Assembly (NCBI GenBank): GCA_900541505.1 | Contig: UQKK01000007.1 | Coordinates: 48,751-112,750 of the forward strand | DNA from: an uncultured Ruminococcus sp. | GTDB taxonomy: Bacteria > Bacillota > Clostridia > Lachnospirales > Lachnospiraceae | Direction: 5' to 3' | DNA length: 64,000 bases | Shown here: one piece after another, positions 32,656 to 40,263 of the stretch | How positions within the stretch are numbered: the first letter of the stretch is position 1 | How the letters are laid out: each line of letters starts with the position of its first letter | The notes under the pieces: generated by a model | The model's input: the letters and a program-made list of their open reading frames with translations, nothing else | Told to the model about the DNA's origin: nothing | Databases searched by the model: none | Position numbers and translations under genes: made by a program

Positions 32656-32779
32656 ATACCTTGTCGGGCGAAGCCCGCCCTCCCATAGGGAATGCTTTAC
32701 GGTGTGCCCTTCAGGGTATACCTTGTCGGGCGAAGCCCGCCTTCCCGGAGGGAATGTATTACGGTGTGCCCTTTAGGGT
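32656..32779 (+). repeat. Tandem pair of 62-bp hairpin repeats (left flank of maturase cassette)
   Basis: Two 62-bp units (32656-32717 and 32718-32779) differ at a few positions. Each contains the small inverted repeats CGGGCGAAGCCCG, TCCC/GGGA and GCCCTT.AGGGT. The same unit occurs inverted at 35512-35631, on the other side of the precursor 3-5 and maturase genes. Confidence 0.85.
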
Positions 32780-32797
32780 ATATTTTTTCAAAAAAAA

Positions 32798-32831
32798 TGA
32801 GCTATTCGAGAAATCATTTCGTATATAATTA
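32798..32831 (+). promoter_or_regulatory. Precursor promoter 2 (ECF-type)
   Basis: TGAGCT, 16 bp, CGTATATAATTA, 53 bp before the precursor 3 ATG. The spacer (ATTCGAGAAATCATTT) is identical to that of the 36726 promoter. Confidence 0.7.
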
Positions 32832-32872
32832 CAGAACGAAAAAACAGCTTTTAGAATCAGGAGGAATCAAGA

Positions 32873-33307
32873 ATGACTGAAAACATGAAAAAATATCTGG
32901 AGCTTATCTCCCAGGATGATGAAGCGCGGAAAAAGCTGAACGAACAGGAACCTTCCTCTATCCAGGAGGCAAAGGAAAGGATTATTGCGGATGCCGCAGA
33001 AAAAGGGATTACCCTTACTGAGGAAGATTTTGACGAAACCGCAGAAACCGATGCCCTCTCGGAGGATGAGCTGGAAGCAGTGGCCGGCGGAAAAGAATGT
33101 TACTGTGCCGTTGGCGGCGGCGGAACTTCCACCTCATCGCTATACGAGGACACCTGCGCCTGCGTCTTAGCCGGCACAGGCGATGGGTATGGATACGTCA
33201 CAAAATGGGTGACGGATTCATCCGGCGAAAGAAAGGTTAAAGACGTGATAACCAGTATGACGCGCTGCGCCTGCGCCTTAGCCGGTTACGGTAAAGCCGT
33301 AGGTTAA
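32873..33307 (+). CDS. Nif11-leader RiPP precursor 3
   Basis: 144 residues. The leader begins MTENMKKYLELISQDDEARK and ends LEAVAGG. Core modules are CYCAVGGGG, CACVLAGTG and CACALAGYG; the spacer between modules 2 and 3 is long (about 30 residues) and includes YVTKWVTDSSGERKVKDV. It leads the operon that also carries precursors 4 and 5 and the maturase. CAGGAGG lies upstream of the ATG. Confidence 0.9.
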   Translation: MTENMKKYLELISQDDEARKKLNEQEPSSIQEAKERIIADAAEKGITLTEEDFDETAETDALSEDELEAVAGGKECYCAVGGGGTSTSSLYEDTCACVLAGTGDGYGYVTKWVTDSSGERKVKDVITSMTRCACALAGYGKAVG

Positions 33308-33351
33308 TTTTTAATAAGTAGAAGCCGAAATGACAGAAAGGAGAGGCAAAC

Positions 33352-33543
33352 ATGGCAAAAAGCAAAAAAATCATTGCGGATGCACTCGATAAGGACGGCG
33401 TATTTACAAAAGGAAATTTTGACCAATCTGCCGAATCCTTTGAACTGACAGAGGATGAGCTGGACGCAGTAGCTGGCGGCAGAGCGACCGTACCCAAATT
33501 TATGCGGAACGGAGTCATCATCGGGGACGACAGCGACGTGTAA
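33352..33543 (+). CDS. Short Cys-less Nif11-type precursor 4
   Basis: 63 residues. Only the second half of the Nif11 leader is kept (KKIIADALDKDGVFTKGNFD ... LTEDELDAVAGG). The 20-residue follower RATVPKFMRNGVIIGDDSDV has no cysteine and no CxCxxxGxG module. GAAAGGAGAGG precedes the ATG. It may be exported by the same C39 transporter as a different product (signal or immunity peptide), or be a decayed precursor; its intact frame and ribosome site argue for a product. Confidence 0.75.
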   Translation: MAKSKKIIADALDKDGVFTKGNFDQSAESFELTEDELDAVAGGRATVPKFMRNGVIIGDDSDV

Positions 33544-33574
33544 ACCGTGTTAGTCATTTCTAGGAGGATTCATT

Positions 33575-34018
33575 ATGACAGAAAACATGAAAAAATATCT
33601 GGAGCTTATCTCCGGGGATGAAGAAGCTATGAAGAAACTGAATGAACAGGAGTCTTCCTCTATCCAGGAGGCGAAGGAAAGAATCATTGCGGATGCCGCA
33701 GAAAGAGGGATTACCCTTATTGAAGAAGATTTTAACGAAGCTGCCGAAGTAAGCGAGCTCTCGGAGGATGAGCTGGAAGCAGTGACTGGCGGAGACATTT
33801 GTGTGTGTGTTTTGGGCGGCGGCGGAACTGCCACAGATGCCAAAGCAGAAAAAACTTGCGCATGCGTCATATTCGGCGCTGGGGAAGGGACGGTGTATGA
33901 AGTCCTTGAAGACACTCCTTGGATTTCTCCCCGGAAGTATGAGACCTATCGCTGCACATGCTGCTTCGGAGGCACCGGCGTCCGACTTTTTGAAGTGAAA
34001 AAAAGTGACATTTACTAA
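33575..34018 (+). CDS. Nif11-leader RiPP precursor 5
   Basis: 147 residues. The leader ends LEAVTGG rather than VAGG. Core modules are CVCVLGGGG, CACVIFGAG and CTCCFGGTG; the third has an extra cysteine, giving seven in the core. A 26-residue spacer separates modules 2 and 3. It lies 81 nt upstream of the maturase in the same operon, with TAGGAGG before the ATG. Confidence 0.9.
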   Translation: MTENMKKYLELISGDEEAMKKLNEQESSSIQEAKERIIADAAERGITLIEEDFNEAAEVSELSEDELEAVTGGDICVCVLGGGGTATDAKAEKTCACVIFGAGEGTVYEVLEDTPWISPRKYETYRCTCCFGGTGVRLFEVKKSDIY

Positions 34019-34099
34019 AACATACTATAATCCGGCACGCCGGACAAAGGGGAAAACCGCAGAAAACTGTCGGGTTCCGGACAAAATAAGGAGGTCTAT

Positions 34100-35506
34100 A
34101 TGTATTACAAATTGAAGGAAAATTATATGCTTCGGGGATGGGAAAAGCTTCCATATGCCCTGGTAGACACAAATACAGGTCAGGCTTTGTTTATCAACAG
34201 CAGTGAGATGGATGCCCTGAAGCTGTGCGATGGCTCTGTGGACCTTTCGCTTCCCCTTATTCCCCAGAAAATACGGGATATGATTCCGTTGATTGAGAAA
34301 AATGGCATTATAGAAGCCTGTTCTCCGGGAGAGCGCATTTTGCCGAAGCAGGCATATAAGCAGTATCCGGCGCGATATATACGCACCGCCCACTGGTCCG
34401 TCACCGGCAGATGCAATTACCGCTGCAAGCACTGTTATATGTCGGCGCCCGATGCCAAACTTGGAGAGCTTGACCATGAGACAGTGATGGATATTATTAA
34501 TCAGCTTGCGGACTGCGGCGTAATGAACGTATCGCTGACAGGAGGGGAGCCTCTGGTCCGCAAGGATTTTATGGAGATTGTAGATGCCCTGCTGGAACGA
34601 GATATTCGCATTATCACCATTTATTCCAACGGGAAGCTGGTAACGGACGAACTGCTCGATGCACTGGAACAGAGAGGTATCCATCCGGAGTTCAACATGA
34701 GCTACGACGGCGAAGGTCATCACGACTGGCTGAGAGGGATTCCCGGCGCGGAAAAAATTGTGGAAGAAGCTTTCCTTCGCTGCCGTGACAGAGGATTCCC
34801 CACAGGCGCGGAGATGTGCATCCATAACGCCAACAAACATACATTGAGAAAGAGCATACAAAACCTTGCGTCATGGGGATGCCGTTCTCTCAAGACGAAC
34901 CCTATTTCCGATGTGGGGGCGTGGAAAGAAGGCGGCTACGGTCCATCCATTTCCATGGAGGAATTATACCAGCTCTATCTGGATTATATTCCCCAGTACT
35001 ATGAGGACGGGATGCCTCTTAGTCTTCAGCTTGGCGGTTTCTTCAGCGCGCATCCGAAGAAGCCTGACCGTTTTGACATCCCTCTGATGAAATCATGCAG
35101 CAATCCGGAGAAGACCTGCATCTGCGGTCATGCCCGCATGGTTATGTATATCTCTGCTGAAGGACGGGCGCTGCCCTGCATGGCATTGTCAGGTATGGAT
35201 ATCCAGGAAGAATTTCCCCTGATACCTGAACTTGGTCTGGCAAAATGTATCACAGATTCCCGTTATATGCGCCTCATAGATACCAGAGCATCCGAGTATC
35301 TGGAACTGAACCCGAAGTGCGCCGCCTGCGAACACGCAAAGCAGTGTTTAGGAGGCTGCCGCGCGGCGGCGTTGGAAAGTACCCCCGACAATATCATGGG
35401 TCCTGACCTCTACGCCTGCGGACTGTTTAGCGGAGGGTGGGTTTCAAAAATCACAGAAACCATGAAAAAGATAAAACCTGAAGCAAAATGTTACGCAGCA
35501 CTTTAA
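34100..35506 (+). CDS. Radical SAM/SPASM peptide maturase (Nif11-class)
   Basis: 468 residues. The first ~85 residues look like a PqqD-type peptide-recognition domain. The radical SAM motif CNYRCKHC gives Cys105, 109 and 112 for the 4Fe-4S cluster. The C-terminal SPASM pattern is complete: Cys342, G355-x4-Cys360, Cys407-x2-Cys410-x5-Cys416-x3-Cys420, Cys440; extra cysteines lie at 333 and 340. It should install radical-derived crosslinks in the CxCxxxGxG cores. It is the only modification enzyme in the locus, so it probably serves all precursors. AAGGAGG precedes the ATG. Confidence 0.92.
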   Translation: MYYKLKENYMLRGWEKLPYALVDTNTGQALFINSSEMDALKLCDGSVDLSLPLIPQKIRDMIPLIEKNGIIEACSPGERILPKQAYKQYPARYIRTAHWSVTGRCNYRCKHCYMSAPDAKLGELDHETVMDIINQLADCGVMNVSLTGGEPLVRKDFMEIVDALLERDIRIITIYSNGKLVTDELLDALEQRGIHPEFNMSYDGEGHHDWLRGIPGAEKIVEEAFLRCRDRGFPTGAEMCIHNANKHTLRKSIQNLASWGCRSLKTNPISDVGAWKEGGYGPSISMEELYQLYLDYIPQYYEDGMPLSLQLGGFFSAHPKKPDRFDIPLMKSCSNPEKTCICGHARMVMYISAEGRALPCMALSGMDIQEEFPLIPELGLAKCITDSRYMRLIDTRASEYLELNPKCAACEHAKQCLGGCRAAALESTPDNIMGPDLYACGLFSGGWVSKITETMKKIKPEAKCYAAL

Positions 35507-35511
35507 AAATT

Positions 35512-35631
35512 CCTTCGGGAGGGCAGGCTTCGCCTGACAAGGTATACCCTAAAGGGCACACCGCAATTCACTCCCTTCGGGAGGGCAGGCTTCGCCTGAC
35601 AAGGTATACCCTGAAGGGCATACCGCAATTC
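35512..35631 (-). repeat. Tandem hairpin repeats in inverted orientation (right flank of maturase cassette)
   Basis: One full and two partial units of the 62-bp repeat, in opposite orientation to 32656-32779. Together with that pair they bracket the precursor 3-4-5 and maturase operon as inverted repeats. Confidence 0.85.
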
Positions 35632-35649
35632 AAATTAGGAGGAACGATA

Positions 35650-35745
35650 ATGACAGAAAATATATGGAGCTTCTCTCCTAGGATGAAGAAGCCCAGAAAA
35701 AGCTTGTACATGCGTCATGGTCAACTTTGGTGAAAGATAACTTGT
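35650..35745 (+). pseudogene. Remnant of a Nif11-leader precursor
   Basis: AGGAGGAACGATAATGACAG matches the ribosome site and start of the other precursors. A deletion then joins to the TGGAGCTTCTCTCC segment, and GATGAAGAAGCCCAGAAAAA is followed by a jump to the core segment TTGTACATGCGTCATG. The reading frame is broken, and most of the leader and two of three modules are gone. Confidence 0.75.
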
Positions 35746-35763
35746 TAATAGGGAAACTGATGT

Positions 35764-35791
35764 AGGCGGCGGGAAAATTTTCCCGCCGCCT
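35764..35791 (+). terminator. Perfect GC-rich hairpin after the precursor remnant
   Basis: A 28-bp perfect palindrome (AGGCGGCGGGAAAA and its complement) of the same kind as the terminators after precursors 2 and 8, but without a long T-run. Confidence 0.6.
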
Positions 35792-35864
35792 GTACTATAG
35801 CGAGGTATTTCCGCCACTGGTAGAAAGGATGGAACTATCGTTGAAATCATTTTTAAAATATGTA

Positions 35865-36317
35865 TTACAAAATGGATATAATTCCATCAATATCGGGTGT
35901 AATAGATAATCTATATCCTTTTTCACATCGTCTCAAATAACTCTGACAAGCCCTTATGATTTTACGTTCAGAAGATTGTAAAACAGAAAGCTCTGCTTGA
36001 AAATGAATATCAGATAATGGACGATGATATTTTGTAACATACTTAGAAGTAATAGGAAACAATTTCACATAATGAACTCCACAATGTCTGCCATTTTTAG
36101 TATCACTTCTAGGTGGTAAACTTAAATATTGTGAAAAAGGCGTTGTCGCAGAAATATTAGAACGCAATGGTACTGCAAAATCATAACATTTTCCCTTATA
36201 ACTCAAATTAACCAACAACACACAAGGTCTACCATCCTTATTAAACAAAACTTCTTTTTCAAGACCATGTTTTTTACACAAAGTATAAAAACTTTTATTT
36301 ACAGTTACTAATCTCAT
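35865..36317 (-). CDS. Type III toxin-antitoxin system toxin, ToxN/AbiQ-like endoribonuclease
   Basis: 150 residues from the ATG at 36317 (AGGAG 7 nt upstream). The sequence has the compact beta-rich start of ToxN/AbiQ/CptN-like toxins (MRLVTVNKSFYTLCKKHGLE, then RPCVLLVNLSYKGKCYDFAV and PLRSN). The stronger evidence is context: upstream lie a promoter, two tandem 53-nt repeats and a hairpin terminator, the standard order of a type III system. The toxin cleaves RNA and is held inactive by the repeat RNA, giving phage defence or plasmid-style maintenance. It is antisense to the RiPP genes. Confidence 0.78.
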   Translation of the reverse strand: MRLVTVNKSFYTLCKKHGLEKEVLFNKDGRPCVLLVNLSYKGKCYDFAVPLRSNISATTPFSQYLSLPPRSDTKNGRHCGVHYVKLFPITSKYVTKYHRPLSDIHFQAELSVLQSSERKIIRACQSYLRRCEKGYRLSITPDIDGIISIL

Positions 36318-36336
36318 CTTTTGTCTCCTAACAAAC

Positions 36337-36500
36337 AATAACTCCACAAAACGTGGAGTTATTCACATTCAAGTGGATGATATTTTAAATTAATGTCCCG
36401 TCATCCGCAAAGACTAAACATTCAAGTGGATGATATTCTGAATTAACGTCCCGTCATCCGCAAAGACTAAACATTCAAAGAAAACATCTTGTTTTCTTTA
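36337..36500 (-). ncRNA. Type III antitoxin repeat RNA (ToxI-like)
   Basis: Two direct 53-nt repeats (36365-36417 and 36418-36470) differ at three positions, and a partial third begins at 36471. Each unit contains complementary GCGGATGA and TCATCC segments able to pair within the unit. A hairpin (36337-36363, AATAACTCCAC/GTGGAGTTATT) separates the repeats from the toxin and should attenuate transcription, keeping RNA in excess. Confidence 0.82.
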
Positions 36501-36505
36501 GTTAC

Positions 36506-36534
36506 AGTATATGCTGATATTGCAACCAAGTCAA
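36506..36534 (-). promoter_or_regulatory. Promoter of the type III toxin-antitoxin module
   Basis: TTGACT (36534-36529), 17 bp, TATACT (36511-36506), directly before the antitoxin repeats. The rest of 36535-36725 is AT-rich and holds no gene. Confidence 0.75.
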
Positions 36535-36725
36535 CTGTAATTTCTACCAAATCTATTGATTTATCAACATTAAGGAGAACGAAAATTTCCAGCGCTTTTA
36601 CTACCACTTAAATCCTATCTCCTCGTCGGACAGCCTCCTGTTTCACGCTAATATGCTTCCTCTCATTTGTTTATAGGGTATTCATTAAAAAATTTCTTAA
36701 AATTTTTTATATTTTTTGAGAAAAA

Positions 36726-36759
36726 TGAGCTATTCGAGAAATCATTTCGTATATAATTA
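36726..36759 (+). promoter_or_regulatory. Precursor promoter 3 (ECF-type)
   Basis: TGAGCT, 16 bp, CGTATATAATTA, 51 bp before the precursor 7 ATG, almost identical to the promoter at 32798. Confidence 0.7.
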
Positions 36760-36798
36760 CAGAACAAAAAACCGTCTTTAGAATCAGGAGGAATCATT

Positions 36799-37218
36799 AT
36801 GACAGAAAATATGAAAAAATATCTGGAGCTTATCTCTAAGGATGAAAAAGCACAGAAAAAACTCAATGAACAGGAACCCGCCTCTATCCAGGAAGCGAAG
36901 GAAAAAATCATCAAGGATGCGGCAGAGAAAGGTATAACCCTCACGGAGGAGGATTTTGCCGAAACCGCCGATATCGGTGAATTGTCGGAGGATGAGCTGG
37001 AGGCAGTAGCTGGCGGCAAAGAGTGTCTCTGCGTTTTCGGCGGCGGAGGAACAGCCAGTCATAAACCTGAGAAAACTTGTGCATGTGTCATGGCCGGCAT
37101 TGGTGAGGGGCAGACAATAAAATGGATTGGAGATATATGCGAGCCCCACAATATATATCGCTGCTCCTGCGGCATCTACGGCTCCGGCGTTGAACTGTTT
37201 GACGAACGAGACGATTAA
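36799..37218 (+). CDS. Nif11-leader RiPP precursor 7
   Basis: 139 residues, numbered after the remnant. The leader ends LEAVAGG. Core modules are CLCVFGGGG, CACVMAGIG and CSCGIYGSG, with a 23-residue middle spacer (EGQTIKWIGDICEPHNIYR) that contains one extra cysteine. It is separated from the maturase operon by the remnant and the type III module, but has its own copy of the shared promoter. Confidence 0.9.
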   Translation: MTENMKKYLELISKDEKAQKKLNEQEPASIQEAKEKIIKDAAEKGITLTEEDFAETADIGELSEDELEAVAGGKECLCVFGGGGTASHKPEKTCACVMAGIGEGQTIKWIGDICEPHNIYRCSCGIYGSGVELFDERDD

Positions 37219-37261
37219 CGGAAGGAACTCAAAAACGAGATTCAAATCAGGAGGAAGAATA

Positions 37262-37660
37262 ATGACTGAAAACATGAAAAAATATCTGGAGCTTCTCTCC
37301 AAGGATGAAGAAGCTCAGAAAAAACTGAATGAACAGCAATCAGCGTCAATCGAGGAAGCCAAAGGAAAAATCATCGCAGACGCGGCAGAAAAAGGCATTA
37401 CCCTTACAGAGGAAGATTTTGCTGAAGATACTGGAACTGGCGAACTGTCGGACGATGAACTGGACGCAGTGGCTGGCGGAAAAGATTGTTTTTGTGTCAT
37501 TGGCGGCGGCGGAGAAGTTTCCAGCGCTAAGGAGCGAACCTGTGCATGCGTTGGTTTTGGTATGGGTCAGGGGTATATGTACAACCGCGATATCGGTGAA
37601 GAGATTCTGACTTCTCGCTGTGGCTGCTACGCTGCCGGAAGCGGTGGTTCTATTGACTAA
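37262..37660 (+). CDS. Nif11-leader RiPP precursor 8
   Basis: 132 residues from the ATG at 37262 (CAGGAGG upstream). An in-frame upstream extension would run through precursor 7 in another frame and is not credible. The leader begins MTENMKKYLELLSKDEEAQK and ends LDAVAGG. Core modules are CFCVIGGGG, CACVGFGMG and CGCYAAGSG. It forms an operon with precursor 7 and ends at a bidirectional terminator. Confidence 0.9.
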   Translation: MTENMKKYLELLSKDEEAQKKLNEQQSASIEEAKGKIIADAAEKGITLTEEDFAEDTGTGELSDDELDAVAGGKDCFCVIGGGGEVSSAKERTCACVGFGMGQGYMYNRDIGEEILTSRCGCYAAGSGGSID

Positions 37661-37705
37661 ATGACAAGATGTAATACATCTGTCATTATGGTTTCCGATG
37701 ATACG

Positions 37706-37746
37706 CAGGCGGCAGGAGCACTTTCCCGCCGCCTGTGCTGATTTTG
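37706..37746. terminator. Bidirectional terminator between RiPP and catabolic loci
   Basis: Stem CAGGCGGC/GCCGCCTG (37706-37735) with T-rich sequence after it, lying between the convergent precursor 8 and dehydrogenase genes. Confidence 0.75.
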
Positions 37747-38805
37747 CTATTTGATGTCTGTAAAATCAATGATGACTTTCAGCATATCACCACCACTCTT
37801 ATCAAAATCAGCGAAAGCCTTTGCCGCCTCCTCAAAGGGATATACATTCGTAATCACTTTCTCCAAATCTGCCTTGCCGTCTTTTACAAGGTCAATCAAT
37901 TCAATAAAGTCCTTTTTCAGAGCATTCCTGCTTCCGAACACATCCAGTTCCTTCTTCTGAATCAAGGTAAAGTTAAAGTCCAGATTCTTCTTTCCCACAC
38001 CAATCAAAACGACTTTTCCGCCAAATGCCGCGGCATCAATGGCGTTCTGGAAAGTAGACGGAAGTCCTACCGCTTCGATGCACACATCAAATCCGTTCGG
38101 CTGCACATTCCCGCCTTCTTCATATGTACCGGTGATTTTCGATATCGCCTCTGTAAAATGCCCCGGGGAATCATTTAAAATGGTGCCGGCGAATCCAAAC
38201 TGTTCCTGTACAAAGGCGAGTTTCGGAGCCTGCACGTCGCAGATATAGACCTCTCCGCCCAGTGCCTTTGCCGCTGTCGCCGCCAGTACGCCAATCGTGC
38301 CGGAACCTACGACAAGGACTTTATCACCTTTCCGGATTCCCGCGCGCTGTACCCCGTGGTAACTGATGCAGAAGGGCTCGATTGCCGCCAGCACTTTAGG
38401 AGGAAGCCCTTTGCCGTCATAAATTCGCTCTACGGGCATGGTGATGTACTCGCAGAACGCGCCGTCTCTCTGGCAGCCCATTGTCTCATTGTTCATGCAG
38501 GCATTCACAATGTCGTGCTGACAGCTGTAGCATTTCGTACAGTTAAAATAGGGGTTGCAGGTAACAACCATCCCCGGCTCTAACCCTCTGTCGTTCTCGT
38601 CTATCTCCACAATCTCCGCGCTGAACTCATGTCCGGGAATCCTGGGATAATCAAAATACGCAAATGTCCCTCTGTAAGAACCCAGGTCGCTTCCGCAAAT
38701 TCCTCCATACAATAGTTTTAAAAGCGCTTCTCCCGGTTTTCTGACCGGCATCTCCACTTCACAGATTTCCACCTCGCCCGGCGCGTTGATTCGAATTGCT
38801 TTCAT
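37747..38805 (-). CDS. Zinc-dependent alcohol/polyol dehydrogenase, sorbitol dehydrogenase-like
   Basis: 352 residues of the medium-chain dehydrogenase family. The catalytic zinc region is GGICGSDLG and IPGHEFSAEIVE. The structural zinc cysteines are in NPYFNCTKCYSCQHDIVNAC, and the NAD fold is DKVLVVGSGTIGVLAATAAK. It likely oxidises a secondary alcohol of a polyol or sugar acid. It follows the LarA-like gene by 137 nt on the same strand and probably shares its transcript. Confidence 0.88.
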   Translation of the reverse strand: MKAIRINAPGEVEICEVEMPVRKPGEALLKLLYGGICGSDLGSYRGTFAYFDYPRIPGHEFSAEIVEIDENDRGLEPGMVVTCNPYFNCTKCYSCQHDIVNACMNNETMGCQRDGAFCEYITMPVERIYDGKGLPPKVLAAIEPFCISYHGVQRAGIRKGDKVLVVGSGTIGVLAATAAKALGGEVYICDVQAPKLAFVQEQFGFAGTILNDSPGHFTEAISKITGTYEEGGNVQPNGFDVCIEAVGLPSTFQNAIDAAAFGGKVVLIGVGKKNLDFNFTLIQKKELDVFGSRNALKKDFIELIDLVKDGKADLEKVITNVYPFEEAAKAFADFDKSGGDMLKVIIDFTDIK

Positions 38806-38942
38806 GTTCCTCTTCCTCCTGTTTTCATTTTGATTTCTGCTTTATTTTTTCCTTCCGGTTACTGCTCTGTTTTCTTTTCGACTGCTGTTCTGTTTACCTG
38901 TTTGACGCCTCTATTTTCCTGCTTCTTTTCTCTGCCGGTTTC

Positions 38943-40226
38943 TCACCAGAGATTTCCGTCATCGTCGAATGGCAGATACGCAGGCTCGGACTCTATCTCT
39001 ATGTCAGGATTTTCCTTTATTTCCTCGTAATATGCCTCGGACAGCATAATATGGTCGATGTGAAGGCTGTTCGGAATCCTCACAATGCGGGGATTCTCCT
39101 TATCAATCTCATTGCAGGTCTGCACGCATACCTGAATCGCTTCCCGGTCGCTCTCCATTACAATAGGAATCCGCACCCCGCCTAAAACTGTGCATGTGAT
39201 AGCATTGGGGTACATAGCTGCCAAATCCAGCTTGTCAAATACTCGCTTTGTCGTAGCGCTGGAATATCCCAGACCGATTCCGTTTCCATGTGTCTCCGGA
39301 CTTAAATCCAGTACGCAGACCCGCTGTGCATCAATCCCTCCCGTAGCGTAGGGTGTGCAGAAGGTTCCTGTAATGTTGGGGTCCATGCCATCTCCGCTGA
39401 AATTTTTTCCAATCTGGTCCACCACAAGGACGTCACAGCTATCCACGAGAATCCGCGGCATATTGGCAAACGCCTCTTTTAAAAGTCCCGGCTCTTTCTC
39501 TTCAATCTCGTCCGCATTTACTGCTGTAATCTTGCTTGTCTCATCGTAGGCGTTTTCAATGGTCGGCACCGCAAATAAAATCGGCGCGTTCTGAATAATT
39601 GCCTTTCCAAACATAGGGACATTTTTTGCCATATTCTTAAACCCCGCCTCATGGCAGACCTGCGCGCCGTACTGCTTCCCCAGCCCAATTGCCATCATTT
39701 TCATAATTCCGCTCTCATAGGGTCCCCGAAACGCGGTGTGCGGTTTGATGCGGCAGCCGATGATGATACCGTCTGCCTCCGCTGCGTGTTTGTCGATAAA
39801 GACCTCTCTGCCGTCTTCTGTCAGACCGATATTCTTCACCTCCATGGAGGAAATAATCGGGCAGCCTACATACTCTTCCGTAATTCCATATCCCTCCAGA
39901 ATCTCTCTCTGTCCTTCCGCCGTCGCTCCACCGTGGCTTCCCATGGAAGGCACAATAAATGGGGTGGCGCCCTGCTTTTTCACAAAATCAGCAATACACT
40001 TTGTTGTGAGCGCTACGTTGGCAACCCCGCGGCTTCCTGCCGTGATGGCGATTCTCATGCCGGGTTTCACCTTTGAAGCAAATTTTTCCGCCGACAGAAG
40101 ATGTTCTATGATTCCCGGAATTTCTTCCACCGCAATCCTTTGCCGCGGAAATTTTTGTTTCACCCGGAACATTTTCGGAAGCTTCTGACCACTGACCATA
40201 TCCGCTACAAATTGTCGTTCTCTCAT
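38943..40226 (-). CDS. LarA-like (DUF2088) protein, possible nickel-pincer racemase/epimerase
   Basis: 427 residues. The conserved DUF2088 segments are RIAITAGSRGVANVALTTKC, FIVPSMGSHGGATAEGQREI, GCRIKPHTAFRGPYESGIMK and LDLSPETHGNGIGLGYS. LarA is lactate racemase; homologues act on other hydroxy acids, including sugar acids, using a nickel-pincer nucleotide. No pincer-synthesis genes (larB, larC, larE) lie in this window. The catabolic neighbours suggest an epimerase for the imported substrate. The promoter (40272-40300) carries the TTGTATACATTA motif. Confidence 0.8.
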   Translation of the reverse strand: MRERQFVADMVSGQKLPKMFRVKQKFPRQRIAVEEIPGIIEHLLSAEKFASKVKPGMRIAITAGSRGVANVALTTKCIADFVKKQGATPFIVPSMGSHGGATAEGQREILEGYGITEEYVGCPIISSMEVKNIGLTEDGREVFIDKHAAEADGIIIGCRIKPHTAFRGPYESGIMKMMAIGLGKQYGAQVCHEAGFKNMAKNVPMFGKAIIQNAPILFAVPTIENAYDETSKITAVNADEIEEKEPGLLKEAFANMPRILVDSCDVLVVDQIGKNFSGDGMDPNITGTFCTPYATGGIDAQRVCVLDLSPETHGNGIGLGYSSATTKRVFDKLDLAAMYPNAITCTVLGGVRIPIVMESDREAIQVCVQTCNEIDKENPRIVRIPNSLHIDHIMLSEAYYEEIKENPDIEIESEPAYLPFDDDGNLW

Positions 40227-40263
40227 TTCCGTTCTCCTATTGTACTTTTTCTTGTACTATTTG

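Noticed and set aside
34025..34861. 278-residue minus-strand ORF opposite the radical SAM gene
   Set aside because: It is antisense to a clearly conserved gene, has no family resemblance and no ribosome site.
36365..36470. Tandem repeats read at first as a mini CRISPR array
   Set aside because: The units are contiguous 53-bp repeats without unique spacers, have a promoter and hairpin, and precede a ToxN-like gene; they fit a type III antitoxin RNA.
37127..37261. Upstream extension of precursor 8 to 177 residues
   Set aside because: It would read through precursor 7 in a different frame and lacks a ribosome site; the ATG at 37262 with CAGGAGG matches all other precursors.
31797..37660. Lanthipeptide, cyanobactin or sactipeptide of the RumC type
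   Set aside because: No LanM, LanB/C, cyclase or YcaO gene is present, and the Nif11 leader plus triple CxCxxxGxG cores do not match ruminococcin C.
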